Assembly: GCF_024323335.1 (NCBI RefSeq)
Contig: NC_066579.1
Location: forward strand, 5,037,001 to 5,101,000
DNA from: Lathyrus oleraceus
Taxonomy: Eukaryota > Streptophyta > Magnoliopsida > Fabales > Fabaceae
Reading direction: 5' to 3'
DNA: 64,000 nucleotides
Part shown: in pieces, positions 10,910 through 22,496 of the stretch
Layout: each line of letters starts with the position of its first letter
Position numbering within the stretch: position 1 is the first letter of the stretch
Made by a program: the position numbers and the translations under genes
The notes under the pieces: generated by a model
What the model was told of the DNA's origin: nothing
The model's database searches: none
The model's input: only the letters and a program-made list of their open reading frames with translations

Positions 10910-12439
10910 ATGGATCAGGTTCAGACTGAGTTGGCTGAGATGAGGGCGAACATGGCCCAGTTCACAACGATGATGCAAGGAGTTGCGCAAGGACAAGAAG
11001 AACTCCGAGCTCTGGTTCAGAGACAAGAAGCTGCACTTCCTCCACCCAATTCACCTCTGCCAGAGGGAGGCCCGACCAATGATAATCCTACTGCTGCTGT
11101 GCCTGTCAACAACTATGCTGTGGGTGAAGAGTTTAGGGGTATTCGAATCAATGGTCAACCGATTGCTCCAGACGCTGCTAATGCCAGGGTAGTCCGTGCT
11201 CCGGCCCGTAATCAAGCTCCGATTGTTGACAGACAAGAGGACATGTTTACTCTCCTCAGTGAGGACGATGACGTGGTGAAAACCGAAGAGAGGGATAGAA
11301 AAGTGGATGATCTTGCTGAGAAAATCCGAGTCATGGAATGTCAGAACTCCCTTGGGTTTGATGTGACCGACATGGGTCTGGTGGAAGGGTTGAAGATCCC
11401 GTACAAGTTCAAGGCACCCTCATTCGAAAAGTACAACGGTACCTCCTGTCCTCGCACCCATGTGCAAGCTTACTTCAGGAAGATATCTGCTTACACTGAT
11501 GACGAAAAGATGTGGATGTACTTTTTCCAAGATAGTCTATCTGGGGCATCTTTGGACTGGTACATGGAGTTGAAGAGAGAATCAGTCAGAAGCTGGAAAG
11601 ATTTGGGTGAAGCCTTTCTGAGGCAGTACAAGCACAACATGGACATGGCGCCGAGCCGAACCCAATTGCAGAGCTTGTATCAGAAAGATAAGGAAAGCTT
11701 CAAAGAGTATGCCCAGAGGTGGCGTGAGCTAGCCGCAAGAGTGCAACCTCCGATGCTGGAGAGAGAGCTGACTGACATGTTCATTGGAACCCTGCAAGGT
11801 GTGTTCATAGACCGCTTGGGAAGTTACCCGTTCAGCAGCTTTTCTGATGTTGTTGTCTGTGGAGAAAGAACTGAGAGTCTTATCAAAGCAGGAAGGATAC
11901 AAGACCCTGGCTCTTCAGGTTATTCGAGTGCTAAGAAGCCATCCTCTGGGGCACCCAAAAGGGGAGAGGGTGAAACAAATGTTGTGCACCGTCGGAGAAG
12001 TATGAATAGAGGACAGTATCGGCAAGTTGCTGCTGTGACTATTCCAGTAACTCAAACTCAACAACAGCCGAGAAGACCAACTCAGCAGTATCAGACTCCG
12101 CAACGTCATCCTCAGCAGCAGGCTTACCAGCCTCCCATTGATAACCAAGCTGGTACAAGTAATGAGAGGAAGAAGATCATTTTTGATCCAATCCCCATGT
12201 CCTACGCCGAACTGTATCCCTCTCTGTTAGAGCGGAACTTGATTACACCCAGAGACCCGCCGCCCATACCCGTTAACCCTCGGTGGTGGTATAGGCCTGA
12301 ACAGCATTGTGTGTATCACTCGGGTGCTCCTGGTCATGACGTGGATAGTTGTTTCCAGCTGAAGATGAAGGTTCAAGACCTTGTGAGGTCAGGTATTCTG
12401 ATCTTGGAGGATTTAGGTCCCCGTGTTAATCAAGCTTGA
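10910..12439 (+). CDS. gag: Gag polyprotein of an Ogre-like retrotransposon (intact, 509 aa)
   Basis: This is the structural protein of the virus-like particle and the only complete retrotransposon frame in the window. Residues 1-41 are Gln/Glu/Met-rich and look like a coiled coil (MDQVQTELAEM). The retrotransposon Gag domain lies at about 185-325, with motifs WMYFFQDSLSGASLDWY, SWKDLGEAFLRQY, ESFKEYAQRWRELAARV and ELTDMFIGTLQ. A Gln/Pro-rich linker follows at about 370-415. A zinc-knuckle-like Cys467-His470-His476-Cys481 cluster is near the C-terminus. The ATG at 10910 was chosen because it starts the coiled-coil segment and follows the leader. No protease or RT follows, so the protein could be made but would need an autonomous partner's pol. 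An intact gag beside a deleted pol suggests recent activity or selection through complementation; that is inference. Confidence 0.92.
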   Translation: MDQVQTELAEMRANMAQFTTMMQGVAQGQEELRALVQRQEAALPPPNSPLPEGGPTNDNPTAAVPVNNYAVGEEFRGIRINGQPIAPDAANARVVRAPARNQAPIVDRQEDMFTLLSEDDDVVKTEERDRKVDDLAEKIRVMECQNSLGFDVTDMGLVEGLKIPYKFKAPSFEKYNGTSCPRTHVQAYFRKISAYTDDEKMWMYFFQDSLSGASLDWYMELKRESVRSWKDLGEAFLRQYKHNMDMAPSRTQLQSLYQKDKESFKEYAQRWRELAARVQPPMLERELTDMFIGTLQGVFIDRLGSYPFSSFSDVVVCGERTESLIKAGRIQDPGSSGYSSAKKPSSGAPKRGEGETNVVHRRRSMNRGQYRQVAAVTIPVTQTQQQPRRPTQQYQTPQRHPQQQAYQPPIDNQAGTSNERKKIIFDPIPMSYAELYPSLLERNLITPRDPPPIPVNPRWWYRPEQHCVYHSGAPGHDVDSCFQLKMKVQDLVRSGILILEDLGPRVNQA

Positions 12440-12865
12440 AGATAGCAAGTCCTGGGCTGGCGCCGACTTTTCTTCAGAAGGGTTGTTCAGAAAAACAGAA
12501 GATGTTGATGCAAAGGATACTGACAGTTGTCATCCCCGGCGGGATCTATCACAATTGGGTCACTGTGGGCGTTCCTACAGTTGTTCATAAGTCAGAGTAG
12601 TAATCACTTTGTTTAAAAACCCTTCTCCCATGCCAAAAGGAGAAGTGATGACATTGTTGGCATTATTTTGTGCAATGATATTTTCATTCAAATAAATTCA
12701 TGTTAAACATTTGTTTTTCCATTTGTTTTCCCTTTTCTCTTTTTGCATGAAATTGGTGATCACAAAAAACCTTAAAAAACAAGAATAAAAGCAATCTTTT
12801 CATCTGCATAACGATTGTCTTGTTTGATTTTCAAAGTGCTTTTTATACTCAAAATCTTTATGCAG
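12440..12865 (+). other. gag-pol spacer with Ogre-type intron acceptor (unit B)
   Basis: Counterpart of 211-634, ending in TTTATGCAG at 12857-12865. No gene is visible. Single-base differences from unit A are seen (for example near 12605 and 12727-12740). Confidence 0.45.
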
Positions 12866-13057
12866 GCTGTTTCTCAAACCCATTAAACATAATGATCGGA
12901 CGTCATCTCCCAATTTTGAATTCCCTGTATTCGAAGCGGAAGAAGAGGATGTTGATGGGATTCCTGACGAGATTTCCCGACTTCTTGAGCAAGAAAAGAA
13001 GATCACACTCAGCTGCATCTCGAGAATCAGCAGAACAGCCAACTGGGGCATTAATAA
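12866..13057 (+). pseudogene. RT N-terminal leader remnant (unit B)
   Basis: Same acidic leader remnant as in unit A (FEFPVF, AEEEDVDG), with one visible ATG-to-ACG type change in the shared segment. It ends in the A-rich patch and has no RT downstream. Confidence 0.5.
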
Positions 13058-13188
13058 AAAAAAAGAGAAGAAAAAAATCAATCAAAAAAAAAAAACAAAG
13101 AAAGAGAGGGTGAAAAATCAAAAGAAATCAAAAGAAATCAAAAGAAATCAAAAGAAAGAAAAAGAAAGAAAAAAACAAAAGAGAAATA
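13058..13188 (+). repeat. A-rich patch replacing most of pol (unit B)
   Basis: As in unit A but about 11 bases longer, with additional AAAAGAAATC. The different copy number shows that the patch changes length by slippage. Confidence 0.8.
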
Positions 13189-13203
13189 GCACCCTCAAAG
13201 TCC

Positions 13204-13511
13204 CTAGTTGGCTGATGCTGAATTCGATCGAAAAGAAGAGATCAACTGCCATGTGTCACGGTCAGTTATATCAGCAGAGAGTGAAGAAAGCACGCGATAA
13301 GAAGGTCAAGCCTCATGTGTTCCGAGGGACCTTGTGCTCAAGAAAGTCTTGTCTTTCGTGCCCGATTCCAGGGGCAAGTGGACCCCAAGCTATGAATGTC
13401 CATATGTTATCAAGAGAGCCTTTTCAGGCAATGTTTTGACACTTACAACAATGGATGGAGAAGTTCACTCGTCCTGTGAATTCTGATGCAGTCAAGAAAT
13501 ACTTCGCCTAA
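13204..13511 (+). pseudogene. Integrase C-terminal tail, frameshifted (unit B)
   Basis: Carries the same frameshifts as the unit A copy, so the damage predates the duplication. It ends with the KKYFA stop at 13509-13511. The integrase catalytic core is absent. Confidence 0.8.
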
Positions 13512-13534
13512 AAAAAAAACAACAAAACAGCTCG

Positions 13535-13684
13535 CTAAGTCGAACACCCCAAAGGGCGACTTAGGCAAAAAGGAGCGTCTCGGTGGATTGAAAACCCGAA
13601 AGGGCGATCCAGGCAAAAGTTAGAGACATTGAAAAAAGAATTTGCATCCCGCTAGATTGATCACCTCACACTGGGGCAATCTAG
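13535..13684 (+). other. Three-stem-loop module after pol stop (unit B)
   Basis: Identical arms to unit A: CTAAGTCG 13535-13542 with CGACTTAG, TGGATTG with CGATCCA, and CTAGATTG with CAATCTAG ending at 13684. Each is again followed by GGCAAAA. Confidence 0.7.
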
Positions 13685-15031
13685 GCAAAAATTAGGGATT
13701 TGGCAAGTAACTGCATCTTGACAAGACTGTGCTCTATATCTGTCATCCGTCATGGATTCTCGATTCGTCGTCGACTGAAGCTCCGAATACATCGAAAATT
13801 CGGAATGGTAGAGGAAAGGTCATTATGTTCAATGTAGCCCTCTCCAATATATATCACCGATTTCAAACTTGTACAGATCTATGGAGTCTCGCCCCTTGCA
13901 GACTACCATTCCATCACATCAATTTGAGCTTTTTATCCAATTATTTGCACTTTTATTTGTTTCAACTCAACAAATGTTTTGCATGTTTAATTGATAAAGT
14001 ATCATTGTTTTCAAAATAAACAAATTTTTCACAAAAAAAAATTGTTCTTAAACAAAGTGAACATTCACAATGATGGAAGGATACTTAGGAGATCCGCAGT
14101 GCTCTCCCGAGGGTGGTATGATTACCAACAGGTAAGACAATTGTTCGTATCTCGAGCATAACTGTATCTTTTTCCTGGAGAACCTTTTCATAGTTTCTTT
14201 TCAGCGAGGTTGCTCAGTGCAGTGTTGGTCGAAGTTGTTCACCTTCACGTTCCCGGCAGTACAACATTCTCCCTCCAAGTCCCTGTTAGCCCTATTGTGG
14301 GGCATCTCCAGTATAGGTTTGTTCGAGCCCTACCGTGGGGCATTCCCAGCAAGGTTGCTTTTGAAATACTTTTGTGGGGCAGTTCCCCCAAGTAGAGTGT
14401 TTACTGAAGACATTAGCGTTCGTCTCTCCAGCAGAGCGGTCTTCTCCTCCCCCCGCAGGATGGTGTTGTTCCCTATTGTCCCAGTCTCCAGTGGATTTTC
14501 TTGGCTCTCTGGTGACTTTGGTTTTCTCTCCGGGTGGTTGATTCCCGGACCTGTGTGTTGAGCATGTCTGTTCGTCAGCATTCATCATACATTTTTAGGT
14601 ATAATGCATACATGCATAATCATAGCATTCGGATACTCACGATGCAGCTGTTACCGTGTATCTGTTGATGGTTGTCTCCTGCTATTTGTTGATACAGATC
14701 TCTCCAGTAGATCCTCCCTAGCAGATGTGGGTGTGTCTGATCTCTCCATGTAGAGCCAACCCCTTAAGCAGAAAGTGCCTATCCTTTCCTGCCATTTCCC
14801 CACTGAGATACATCCTCGTGGATGACGGTTGTTTCCGTTCCCTCCCTACACGGGATGGGTTTTCCCTATTGAGTTCTTTCCTCAGTAGGATGAGTCTTGT
14901 TTCAGTCTGCCTATTTGGATCGATCCTAAATTGGCTCCCCGTCGACTGTTTCTTGTGCTTCCCTGGGGCATAAATGAATAGTTGCTCACTAACCGGCACT
15001 CATTCATCTTATCCTCAGCGGAATTTGTTGG
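13685..15031 (+). other. 3' non-coding region of unit B
   Basis: Nearly identical to 1443-2789. No gene is supported. Pyrimidine-rich phrases such as CCAGCAG and GTGGGGC recur. Confidence 0.6.
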
Positions 15032-15572
15032 CCTCTACCTACAAACCGGTAGCTGTAAGTCCTTTCTTTACGGTCTTCTACCCACGACCCGGTAGTCGTA
15101 AATCCTCTATTCTCACTCTGTCTCAGCAGATCGTTTGGTGGCTTCTACCTACGAACCGGTAGCTGTAAGTCCTTTCTTTATGGTCTTCTACCCACTACCC
15201 GGTAGTTGTAAATCCTTTTTTCTCACTTTGTCTCTCAGCAGACCGTTTGTTGGCCTCTACCTACAAACCGGTAGCTGTAAGTCCTATCTTTGTGGTTTTC
15301 TACCTACAAGCTGGTAGTTGTAAAATCCCACGTTCTCCCATTGGTGGAGTTAACCCTTTGTGCTCATCCTATTGATGACTGGTTACTTCTCTGTGGCTTC
15401 TACCTACAAACTGGTAGTTGTAAGTCCTGTCTCTGTGGTTTTCTACCTGCTAACTGGTAGCTGTAAAATCCCACTTTCATCCCCTAGCAGAGTTAACCCT
15501 TTGTGCTCATCCTGGTCGATGACTGGTTACTTTTCTGTGGTTTTCTGCCTACAAACCGGTAGATGTAATCCC
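15032..15572 (+). repeat. Nine imperfect CTACC...GGTAG hairpin repeats (unit B)
   Basis: Counterpart of 2790-3330 with the same number and order of units and a few point differences. The stem arms are kept while loop bases vary. Confidence 0.8.
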
Positions 15573-16009
15573 CTCTTTATGGTATTGATAGTCTTGTGCC
15601 CTCTGGATACTTGCCTTGATCAAGCAGTATTGTCCCCATTGGGTCTTCCCCTTCTTTTTGGATACTGGCTCCCGGTAAGCAACTTTATCCTCTTTTGATT
15701 GGTCATCTTTTGCCTACCTAGCCTGGTACCTCGATGCCTTTCTTTTCGGTCGTTTATCCATCTAACAACCTACAACCCGGTTATGGATAATCTTCCATGC
15801 GAGTGTATTATCTACGTTTTGACGGCTATAGATAATATGTCTCATGCACTTTTTGGTCAATCTTTCGATTGTTATCTCCAGCAGAGTAAGATTCATATTT
15901 CTTGTGGAATCGAATGTCCATCCTTTAACAAGACTGCTTTTCTAAGCCCTCTTCAGGATGTTGAGTGTTTTGGAACACAAACCAATTCACGCTTTGGCAC
16001 TCAGGCCAA

Positions 16010-16792
16010 TTTTTCCGGTATTCAGACCGAAGAAGTTTCCGACGATCAGGTCGATGTACTTATGTTTTTTCCGGTATTCAGACCGAAGAAGTTTCCGACG
16101 ATCAGGTCGATGTACTTATGTTTTTTCCGGTATTCAGACCGAAGAAGTTTCCGACGATCAGGTCGATGTACTTATGTTTTTTCCGGTATTCAGACCGAAG
16201 AAGTTTCCGACGATCAGGTCGATGTACTTATGTTTTTTTCGGTATTCAGACCGAAGAAGTTTCCGACGATCAGGTCGATGTACTTATGTTTTTTCCGGTA
16301 TTCAGACCGAAGAAGTTTCCGACGATCAGGTCGATGTACTTATGTTTTTTCCGGTATTCAGACCGAAGAAGTTTCCGACGATCAGGTCGATGTACTTATG
16401 TTTTTTCCGGTATTCAGACCGAAGAAGTTTCCGACGATCAGGTCGATGTACTTATGTTTTTTCCGGTATTCAGACCGAAGAAGTTTCCGACGATCAGGTC
16501 GATGTACTTATGTTTTTTCTGGTATTCAGACCGAAGAAGTTTCCGACGATCAGGTCGATGTACTTATGTTTTTTCCGGTATTCAGACCGAAGAAGTTTCC
16601 GACGATCAGGTCGATGTACTTATGTTTTTTCCGGTATTCAGACCGAAGAAGTTTCCGACGATCAGGTCGATGTACTTATGTTTTTTCCGGTATTCAGGCC
16701 GAAGAAGTTTCCGACGATCAGGTCGATGTACTTATGTTTTTTCCGGTATTCAGACCGAAGAAGTTTCCGACGATCAGGTCGATGTACTTATG
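16010..16792 (+). repeat. 56-bp tandem array, 14 units (unit B)
   Basis: One more unit than unit A. Private variants: one unit with TTTTTTTCGG and one with TCTGGTATT. It shares the penultimate GGCCG variant with unit A, so the arrays descend from one array and then gained or lost a unit. All three forward frames are open. Confidence 0.95.
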
Positions 16793-17182
16793 GCACTCAG
16801 GCCAATTTTCCGGTATTCAGACCGAAGTGGCGTCCAGGCCAATTTTCCAATGTTTCAGATCGACATCAAATCTCTCATACACCGATGCTCAGTATTCAGA
16901 CTGACGAGCGGCGCTCAGGCCATGGTTATCCCTGTGTTACTATTTATTTTGGTATCCAGGTCGACGTTTCTGTTTCGGTATTCAGGCCGATTTCTTTTTT
17001 CCGTTCCAGACGGATTTTTCTTGCAAGACTGTTTCTTTGCCGATCCTGACAGGCATTCTTGTATTATATCCAGTCAGTGCAAATTTCTACGGTTCTTTGG
17101 TATTCAATCCCTGTTTACCCTGAAAGTCTGACAGCCATTGCTATCATCCGTTCGGGTTCCCAGCTGATTGAATAGGGGCAGC

Positions 17183-18742
17183 TGTAGCACCTCAAATTTG
17201 CACCTATCATTGTACATACATTCTCATATTAGGTCATAGCGTTAACATGGTCCACTGCATAGCATTGCATTGTCCCTTTTGCCTCAAGTGCAAGATCATC
17301 AGAAGAATTAGGTCAAACTGATCAGGAGATCAGTCAGTCAAGCAAGCATGTACAATTTCCAAGGAACCAAGGCCCTAGGGTTGGTCCAACATGTTCACAT
17401 GACTTGGGGATCCATTTGAAGTGTTTTGGTCAAGGATGGGATGCTCAGAAGTCATCAGTCAATGCACAGTCAGTCAGAAACCCTAAAAAGTCAAACTTGG
17501 TCAACTGTGATTGATTTTATGGTTTTGATGGATGGATTTGGTTTGAGAGAGCTTATTCATGTCCAAATAGGCCTCATATATCATGTCAAACATCAACATT
17601 GAAGAATTTGAAGCCAAATCAGAAATTTCCAAAAATAGAAACTGGACCTGTACTTGAAACTTGCCAAAAATGGAAACTTCTTGATCCCAAACTTACATCA
17701 TGATACAAGCTTCAAATGAATTTTTGCCCAACATGAAAGTTGAAGATCTTGTTCTCCCATTTCCAAAAAGTCCAAGAACTCTCAATTCCCATGTATGGTT
17801 GGCAAGATATGATCAATTCATTTTCAAGAATTCTTGAACTTCAAAAGGCCATATCTCTCAAACCATTTGGCCAAAATTGGTGGGGTTTTTTCCAACAAGT
17901 CATATTTAACCTCCTCTTTCCAAAAATGTAACCTTCATGTACCAAAACTCTATGGATCAAAATGGCATTTTTTCACTATCATGTTTTAATTTCAAAGTGT
18001 GGTGCAAAAGTGGATTTGTGAAATAAGCATTTTTAATCAGAATGGCCAATTGGGAATAACTTGAAATGTTATTTGTGACTTGTGGAAGGCCCAAAATTCA
18101 TGCTCCTACCATCACACCTCACCATATGGACAAGAATGGTCATTTAGCAATTTGGTTCATTAAACTAATTATGCTTAGCACTTCATTAAGGTAACTTAAA
18201 ACAGCATACAAATACCATTTTTATGACCATTGTGCAACCCTAGCTGCCTCTCATTTTACACAGAATTCCATTTCTCTCCAAGAACCTCGTTTCTTCCCTT
18301 TTGGAATTTCTGCCAAAAACTCCAAAGAACTCGAGCTACCCATTGTTGCTTCATCATCTAAACAGCATTGTGAGCCCATTCCAACCTCCATTCTCCATCT
18401 GTAACAGCTGTGGCTCGACTGTTTTTCCAAAGCATCATCAATGGCAAAGTTTGGTTAAAGCTATTTCAAGTTGTTTCAAGCCAAACCATCTTCACCAACC
18501 ATCATTTGGAGGGTTATAGAGCATCTGTTTGAGCTTATATCACCAAAACAACAATTGTTCCATAAATTTCTTCATAACCAAGTAAGAATTCGATTCTCTT
18601 TTTTCTCTAATCCATGCTATACACTTTATAGATCTCCTTGCCCTGATCACACTGAGCTTTGAATGATTGAAAATGGTTGATTATTTCTGAAGATATGCTG
18701 AATTGAAATCTGATATGTGAATGTGTTTACCTTCGATTCATG
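17183..18742 (+). repeat. 3' LTR of unit B, truncated
   Basis: Begins TGTAGCACC after the tract AATAGGGGCAGC and follows the shared LTR (4886-6446) almost base for base. Similarity stops after GATTCATG at about 18742. The remaining 3.3 kb of the LTR are missing. Confidence 0.9.
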
Positions 18743-18820
18743 ATTGAAATCTGATATGCTAAATATTTTGAATTTTTTTTATGCAAATGACATTTCCCAT
18801 GATTTCTCCTGTCCTAGAAC
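18743..18820. other. Junction segment between truncated LTR and copia palindrome
   Basis: 78 bases starting ATTGAAATCTGATATG, a phrase also found some 35 bases upstream within the LTR (AATTGAAATCTGATATG). The rest does not match the shared LTR. It may be a variant LTR piece or repair filler. Confidence 0.4.
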
Positions 18821-20171
18821 TGAAGGAGAAGGGCGATCCAAAACGCAGCGGAATTTAAAATTTCTCCTTTAATGATCCTTACGAATGGGCATGATCAGTG
18901 ATAGAATTGTTACCTCTTGTGGCGATTTTAACCTTTGATGCAGATCTACAGAGCGATCACGAACATTGAACAATGATAACGCCTCTACTCAGTCCGCACG
19001 AACGGATTCCTTCAATTTTAGTGCTAGCTGCTACGAATGAAGACTTTGAGTGAGAAAGAGAGAGAGAGAGAGAAATAAAATTGTAACTGCACTAATGCTT
19101 CTACACAAGGGTTCTATTTATAGAACCACTTGTGTGGGCTGCAAGCTAAAAAGCCCACTCAAGTGTATATGACCCATATCTTATAATATGCCAAAATCAC
19201 TTAAGTGTGTGGTACCTTACCATATTTCGTATTCTACTTAAGTACACCGTACCTTACGATGTTCTCTAATTCACTTAAGGGCACCATACATTACAATATT
19301 CCTTAGTTACTCTATCTCTCATCAATCCGTCCTTTGTGTGTGACCTTGTAGGTTTTCGCGACATTGACAATTATATTAAATCACGTATTTAACATAATAA
19401 ATAGTGAGCGGTATCTAGCAACACATCACTGCTACCCAAGACACGAAAATGTCATGTGATCTGACAAATCCTTCTGTGATAATAATTATGTGTATAATTA
19501 CCTTTTTTCCCTTATGTCTATATTGAACACAAGGCATAGACCATGTCATCCTTGTCCAGTTCAATATTGGGCCCATAGACATTTATCCTGTTATGCAGGA
19601 TGGGCAAATTCCATCTAGGTCACTCATGTCCCTTAGCATGCTTCGTGGAGTACCCATCAACTGTGTTTATGGCCATCCAATTATGGACAACATTTGATCA
19701 GCAATAAGGCACTCGACTCTACATCTAGGGTCCATAGTGGTTTCAGGTCGAAGGGTGGTACACACCATTATCACCATGAGAATAACTTATGACACTTTGC
19801 ATAACATTCTATATAGTATTCTCATAGCGGGTCAATCCAGTATAAATATTACTCTTAATATTCATACCTATGTTTAAGACTTGATAACTCCTTATCCATG
19901 ATCCATGAGATGTGATCATCAGTCTATAAACATAATAGTCTTCATGCTTTAATGTTTTCCCACTTCACAATAAAGCTCGACTACGGATACTTCAAGAATA
20001 GTGTCCTTATGTTTAATGTGATCTCATGATTAAGTCATACTCGATACATTAAACGGACTAACTATTCTAGGGACTTTATTAAACAAACATAATAAAGAAA
20101 AAGCCTTTTATTATTAATAAATAATTCGATACAAGTACCAAAAGTATTGGCTTCTAGGGCTTACACCAACA
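18821..20171 (-). repeat. Ty1-copia LTR, left arm
   Basis: On the minus strand it begins TGTTGGTGTAAGCCC (20171 leftwards) and ends ATCGCCCTTCTCCTTCA at 18821. It matches the right-arm LTR and the solo LTR at 24245-25604 with scattered differences. It contains a TATA box (TATAAATA, 19115-19122 minus) and an (AG)n tract near 19055. Confidence 0.92.
19115..19122 (-). promoter_or_regulatory. TATA box in copia LTR, left arm
   Basis: TATAAATA on the minus strand inside the palindrome GGTTCTATTTATAGAACC. The same box is kept in the other two copies of this LTR (22416 and 24594). Confidence 0.6.
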
Positions 20172-20532
20172 ATCTCCCACTAGCACTAGAGCTAATCAGG
20201 CATACCCCTAATGCCCATAGATCTAGTATGGCCATCATGCTTCTACTGCGCAAGAGGCTTTGTCAGTGGGTCATCAATATTATCAAGTGTAGGTACTCTG
20301 CATATTTTCACATCTCCTCTATCTATTATCTCTCAAATGAGGTGATAACGCCTAAGTATGTGTTTGGATCGTTGGTGAGATGTAGGCTCCTTAGCTTGTG
20401 CGATAGCACCATTGTTATCACAATAGAGACCAATGGGATCCACAATGCTAGGAACTATGCCAAGTTCACTAATGAACTTTTTGATTCAAACAGCTTCCTT
20501 TGCTGCACTTGAGGCAACAATATACTCGGTAT
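20172..20532 (-). pseudogene. RNase H C-terminal tail, minus strand (left arm)
   Basis: Reverse complement of the segment just upstream of the right LTR (21006-21366). It encodes the end of a Ty1-copia RNase H region in the minus orientation and stops at about 20532, where the sequence switches to plus-strand coding sequence. It is only a tail and cannot function. Confidence 0.75.
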
Positions 20533-20547
20533 GTGACGTATCCTGCT

Positions 20548-21352
20548 TGACCTACGCTTTAATATTCATGATTCCAAGAATGGATTCATACCTATGCAAC
20601 ATGGCTTATGTCTATCAAAAACACAATCCCCGTCAACTAAGGAAGAAAGGGATCGCATGAATAAGATTCCATATGCATCTGCAATAGGATCTATCATGTA
20701 TGCCATGTTATGTACTCGACCAGATGTCTCGTATGCTTTAAGTGCAACGAGTAGGTACCAATCTGATCCTGGTGATGCTCATTGGGTAGCTGTCAAGAAT
20801 ATCCTTAAGTATTTGAGAAGGACTAAGGACTCATTCTTGATATATGGAGGTCAAGAAGAGCTGGTTGTAATTGGATACACCGATGCTACCTTCCAGACAG
20901 ATAAGGATGACTTTAGATCACAATCTGGTTATGTGTTTTGCTTAAATGGTGGCGCTATGAGCTGGAAAAGTTCAAAGCAAGATACAGTTGCTGATTCTAC
21001 AACCGAGGCCGAGTATATTGCTGCCTCAAGTGCAGCAAAGGAAGCTGTTTGGATCAAAAAGTTCATTAGTGAACTTGGCATGGTTCTTAACATTGTGGAT
21101 CCCATTGGTCTCTATTGTGATAACAATGGTGCTATCGCCTAAGCTAAGGAACCTAGATCTCACCAACGATCCAAACATATACTTAGGCGTTATCACCTCA
21201 TTCGAGAGATAATAGATAGAGGAGATTTGAAAATATGCAGAGTACCTACACTTGACGATATTGCTGACCCACTGACAAAGCCTCTTGCGCAGCAGAAGCA
21301 TGATGGCCATACTAGATCTATGGGCATTAGGGGTATGCTTGATTGGCTCTAG
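20548..21352 (+). pseudogene. Ty1-copia RT end and RNase H (right arm)
   Basis: Reads in one frame from about 20548: DSKNGF, MNKIPYASAIGSIMYAM (conserved end of copia RT), CTRPDVSYAL, ILKYLRRTKD, then RNase H with GYTDATFQTDKDD, SGYVFCLNGG, SWKSSKQDTVADSTTEAEY and YCDNNGAIA. A single in-frame TAA at 21140-21142 interrupts it. The frame then continues with HILRRYHLIREI and ADPLTKPLAQQKHDGHT to TAG at 21350-21352. The polypurine tract AATGGGAGAT precedes the LTR. The family looks Tork-like; this is inferred. The 5' two thirds of the element are absent. Confidence 0.85.
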
Positions 21353-21366
21353 TGCTAATGGGAGAT

Positions 21367-22459
21367 TGTTGGTGTAAGCCCTAGAGGCCAATACTTTTGG
21401 TACTTGTATCGAATTATTTATTAATAATAAAAGGCTTTTTCTTTATTATGTTTGTTTAATAAAGTCCCTAGGATAGCTAGTCTGTTTAATGTATCAAGTA
21501 TGACTTAATCATGAGATCACATTAAACATAAGGACATTATTCTTAAAGTATCCGTAGTCGAGCTTTATTTTGAAGTGGGATAACATTAAAGCATAAGACT
21601 ATTATGTATATAGACTGATGATCACATACCATGGATCATGGATAAGGAGTTATCAAGTCTTAAACATAGGTATGAATATTAAGAGTAATATTTATACTGG
21701 ATTGACCCGCTATGAGAATACTATATAGAATGTTATGCAAAGTGTCATAAGTTATTATCATGGTGATAATGGTGTATACCACCCTTCGACCTGAAACCAC
21801 TATGGACCCTAGATGTAGAGTGAGTTGCCTTATTGCTGATCAAACATTGTCCGCAACTGGATGACCATAAAGACAGTTGATGGGTACTCCATGAAGCATG
21901 CTAAGGTACATGAGTGACCTAGATGGAATTTGCCCATCCTGCGTAATAGGATAAATGTCTATGGGCCCAATATTGAACTGGACAAGGATGACACAGTCTA
22001 TGCCTTATGTTTAATATAGACAAAAGGGCAAAAGAGTAATTATACACATAAGTATTATCACATAAGGATTTGTCAGATCACATGACATTTTCGTGTCTTG
22101 GGTAGCAGTGATGTGTTGCTAGATACCACTCACTGTTTATTATGTTAAATGCGTGATTTAATATAATTGCCAATGCCGTGAAAACCTACAGGGTCACACA
22201 CAAAAGGACGGATTGATGAGAGATAGAGTAACTAAGGAACACCGTAAGGTACGGTGCACTTAAGTAAATTGTAGAACATCGTAAGGTACGGTGTACTTAA
22301 GTAGAATATGAAATATGGTAAGGTACCACGTGCTTAAGTGATTTTGGCATATTATAAGATATGGGCCACATACACTTAAGTGGGCTTTTTAGCTTGCAGC
22401 CCACACAAGTGGTTCTATAAATAGAACCCTTGTGCAGAAGCATTTGTGCAGTTGCAATT

Positions 22460-22496
<37 letters not shown>

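Larger units (their letters stand above)
4886..18742 (+). mobile_element. Ogre-like non-autonomous Ty3-gypsy unit B
   Basis: Shared 5' LTR, primer-binding site, intact gag, deleted pol, stem-loops, hairpin repeats, 14-unit array, polypurine tract and a 3' LTR starting at 17183 that is cut off at about 18742. It differs from unit A by scattered single bases, a longer A-rich patch and one additional array unit. The LTR-internal-LTR-internal-LTR order is what unequal or intrachromosomal LTR recombination produces. Confidence 0.85.

Noticed and set aside
20147..20512. 121-codon frame and its near twin on the minus strand at 21026-21391
   Set aside because: They are the two arms of the copia inverted repeat read antisense to RNase H; not a gene pair.
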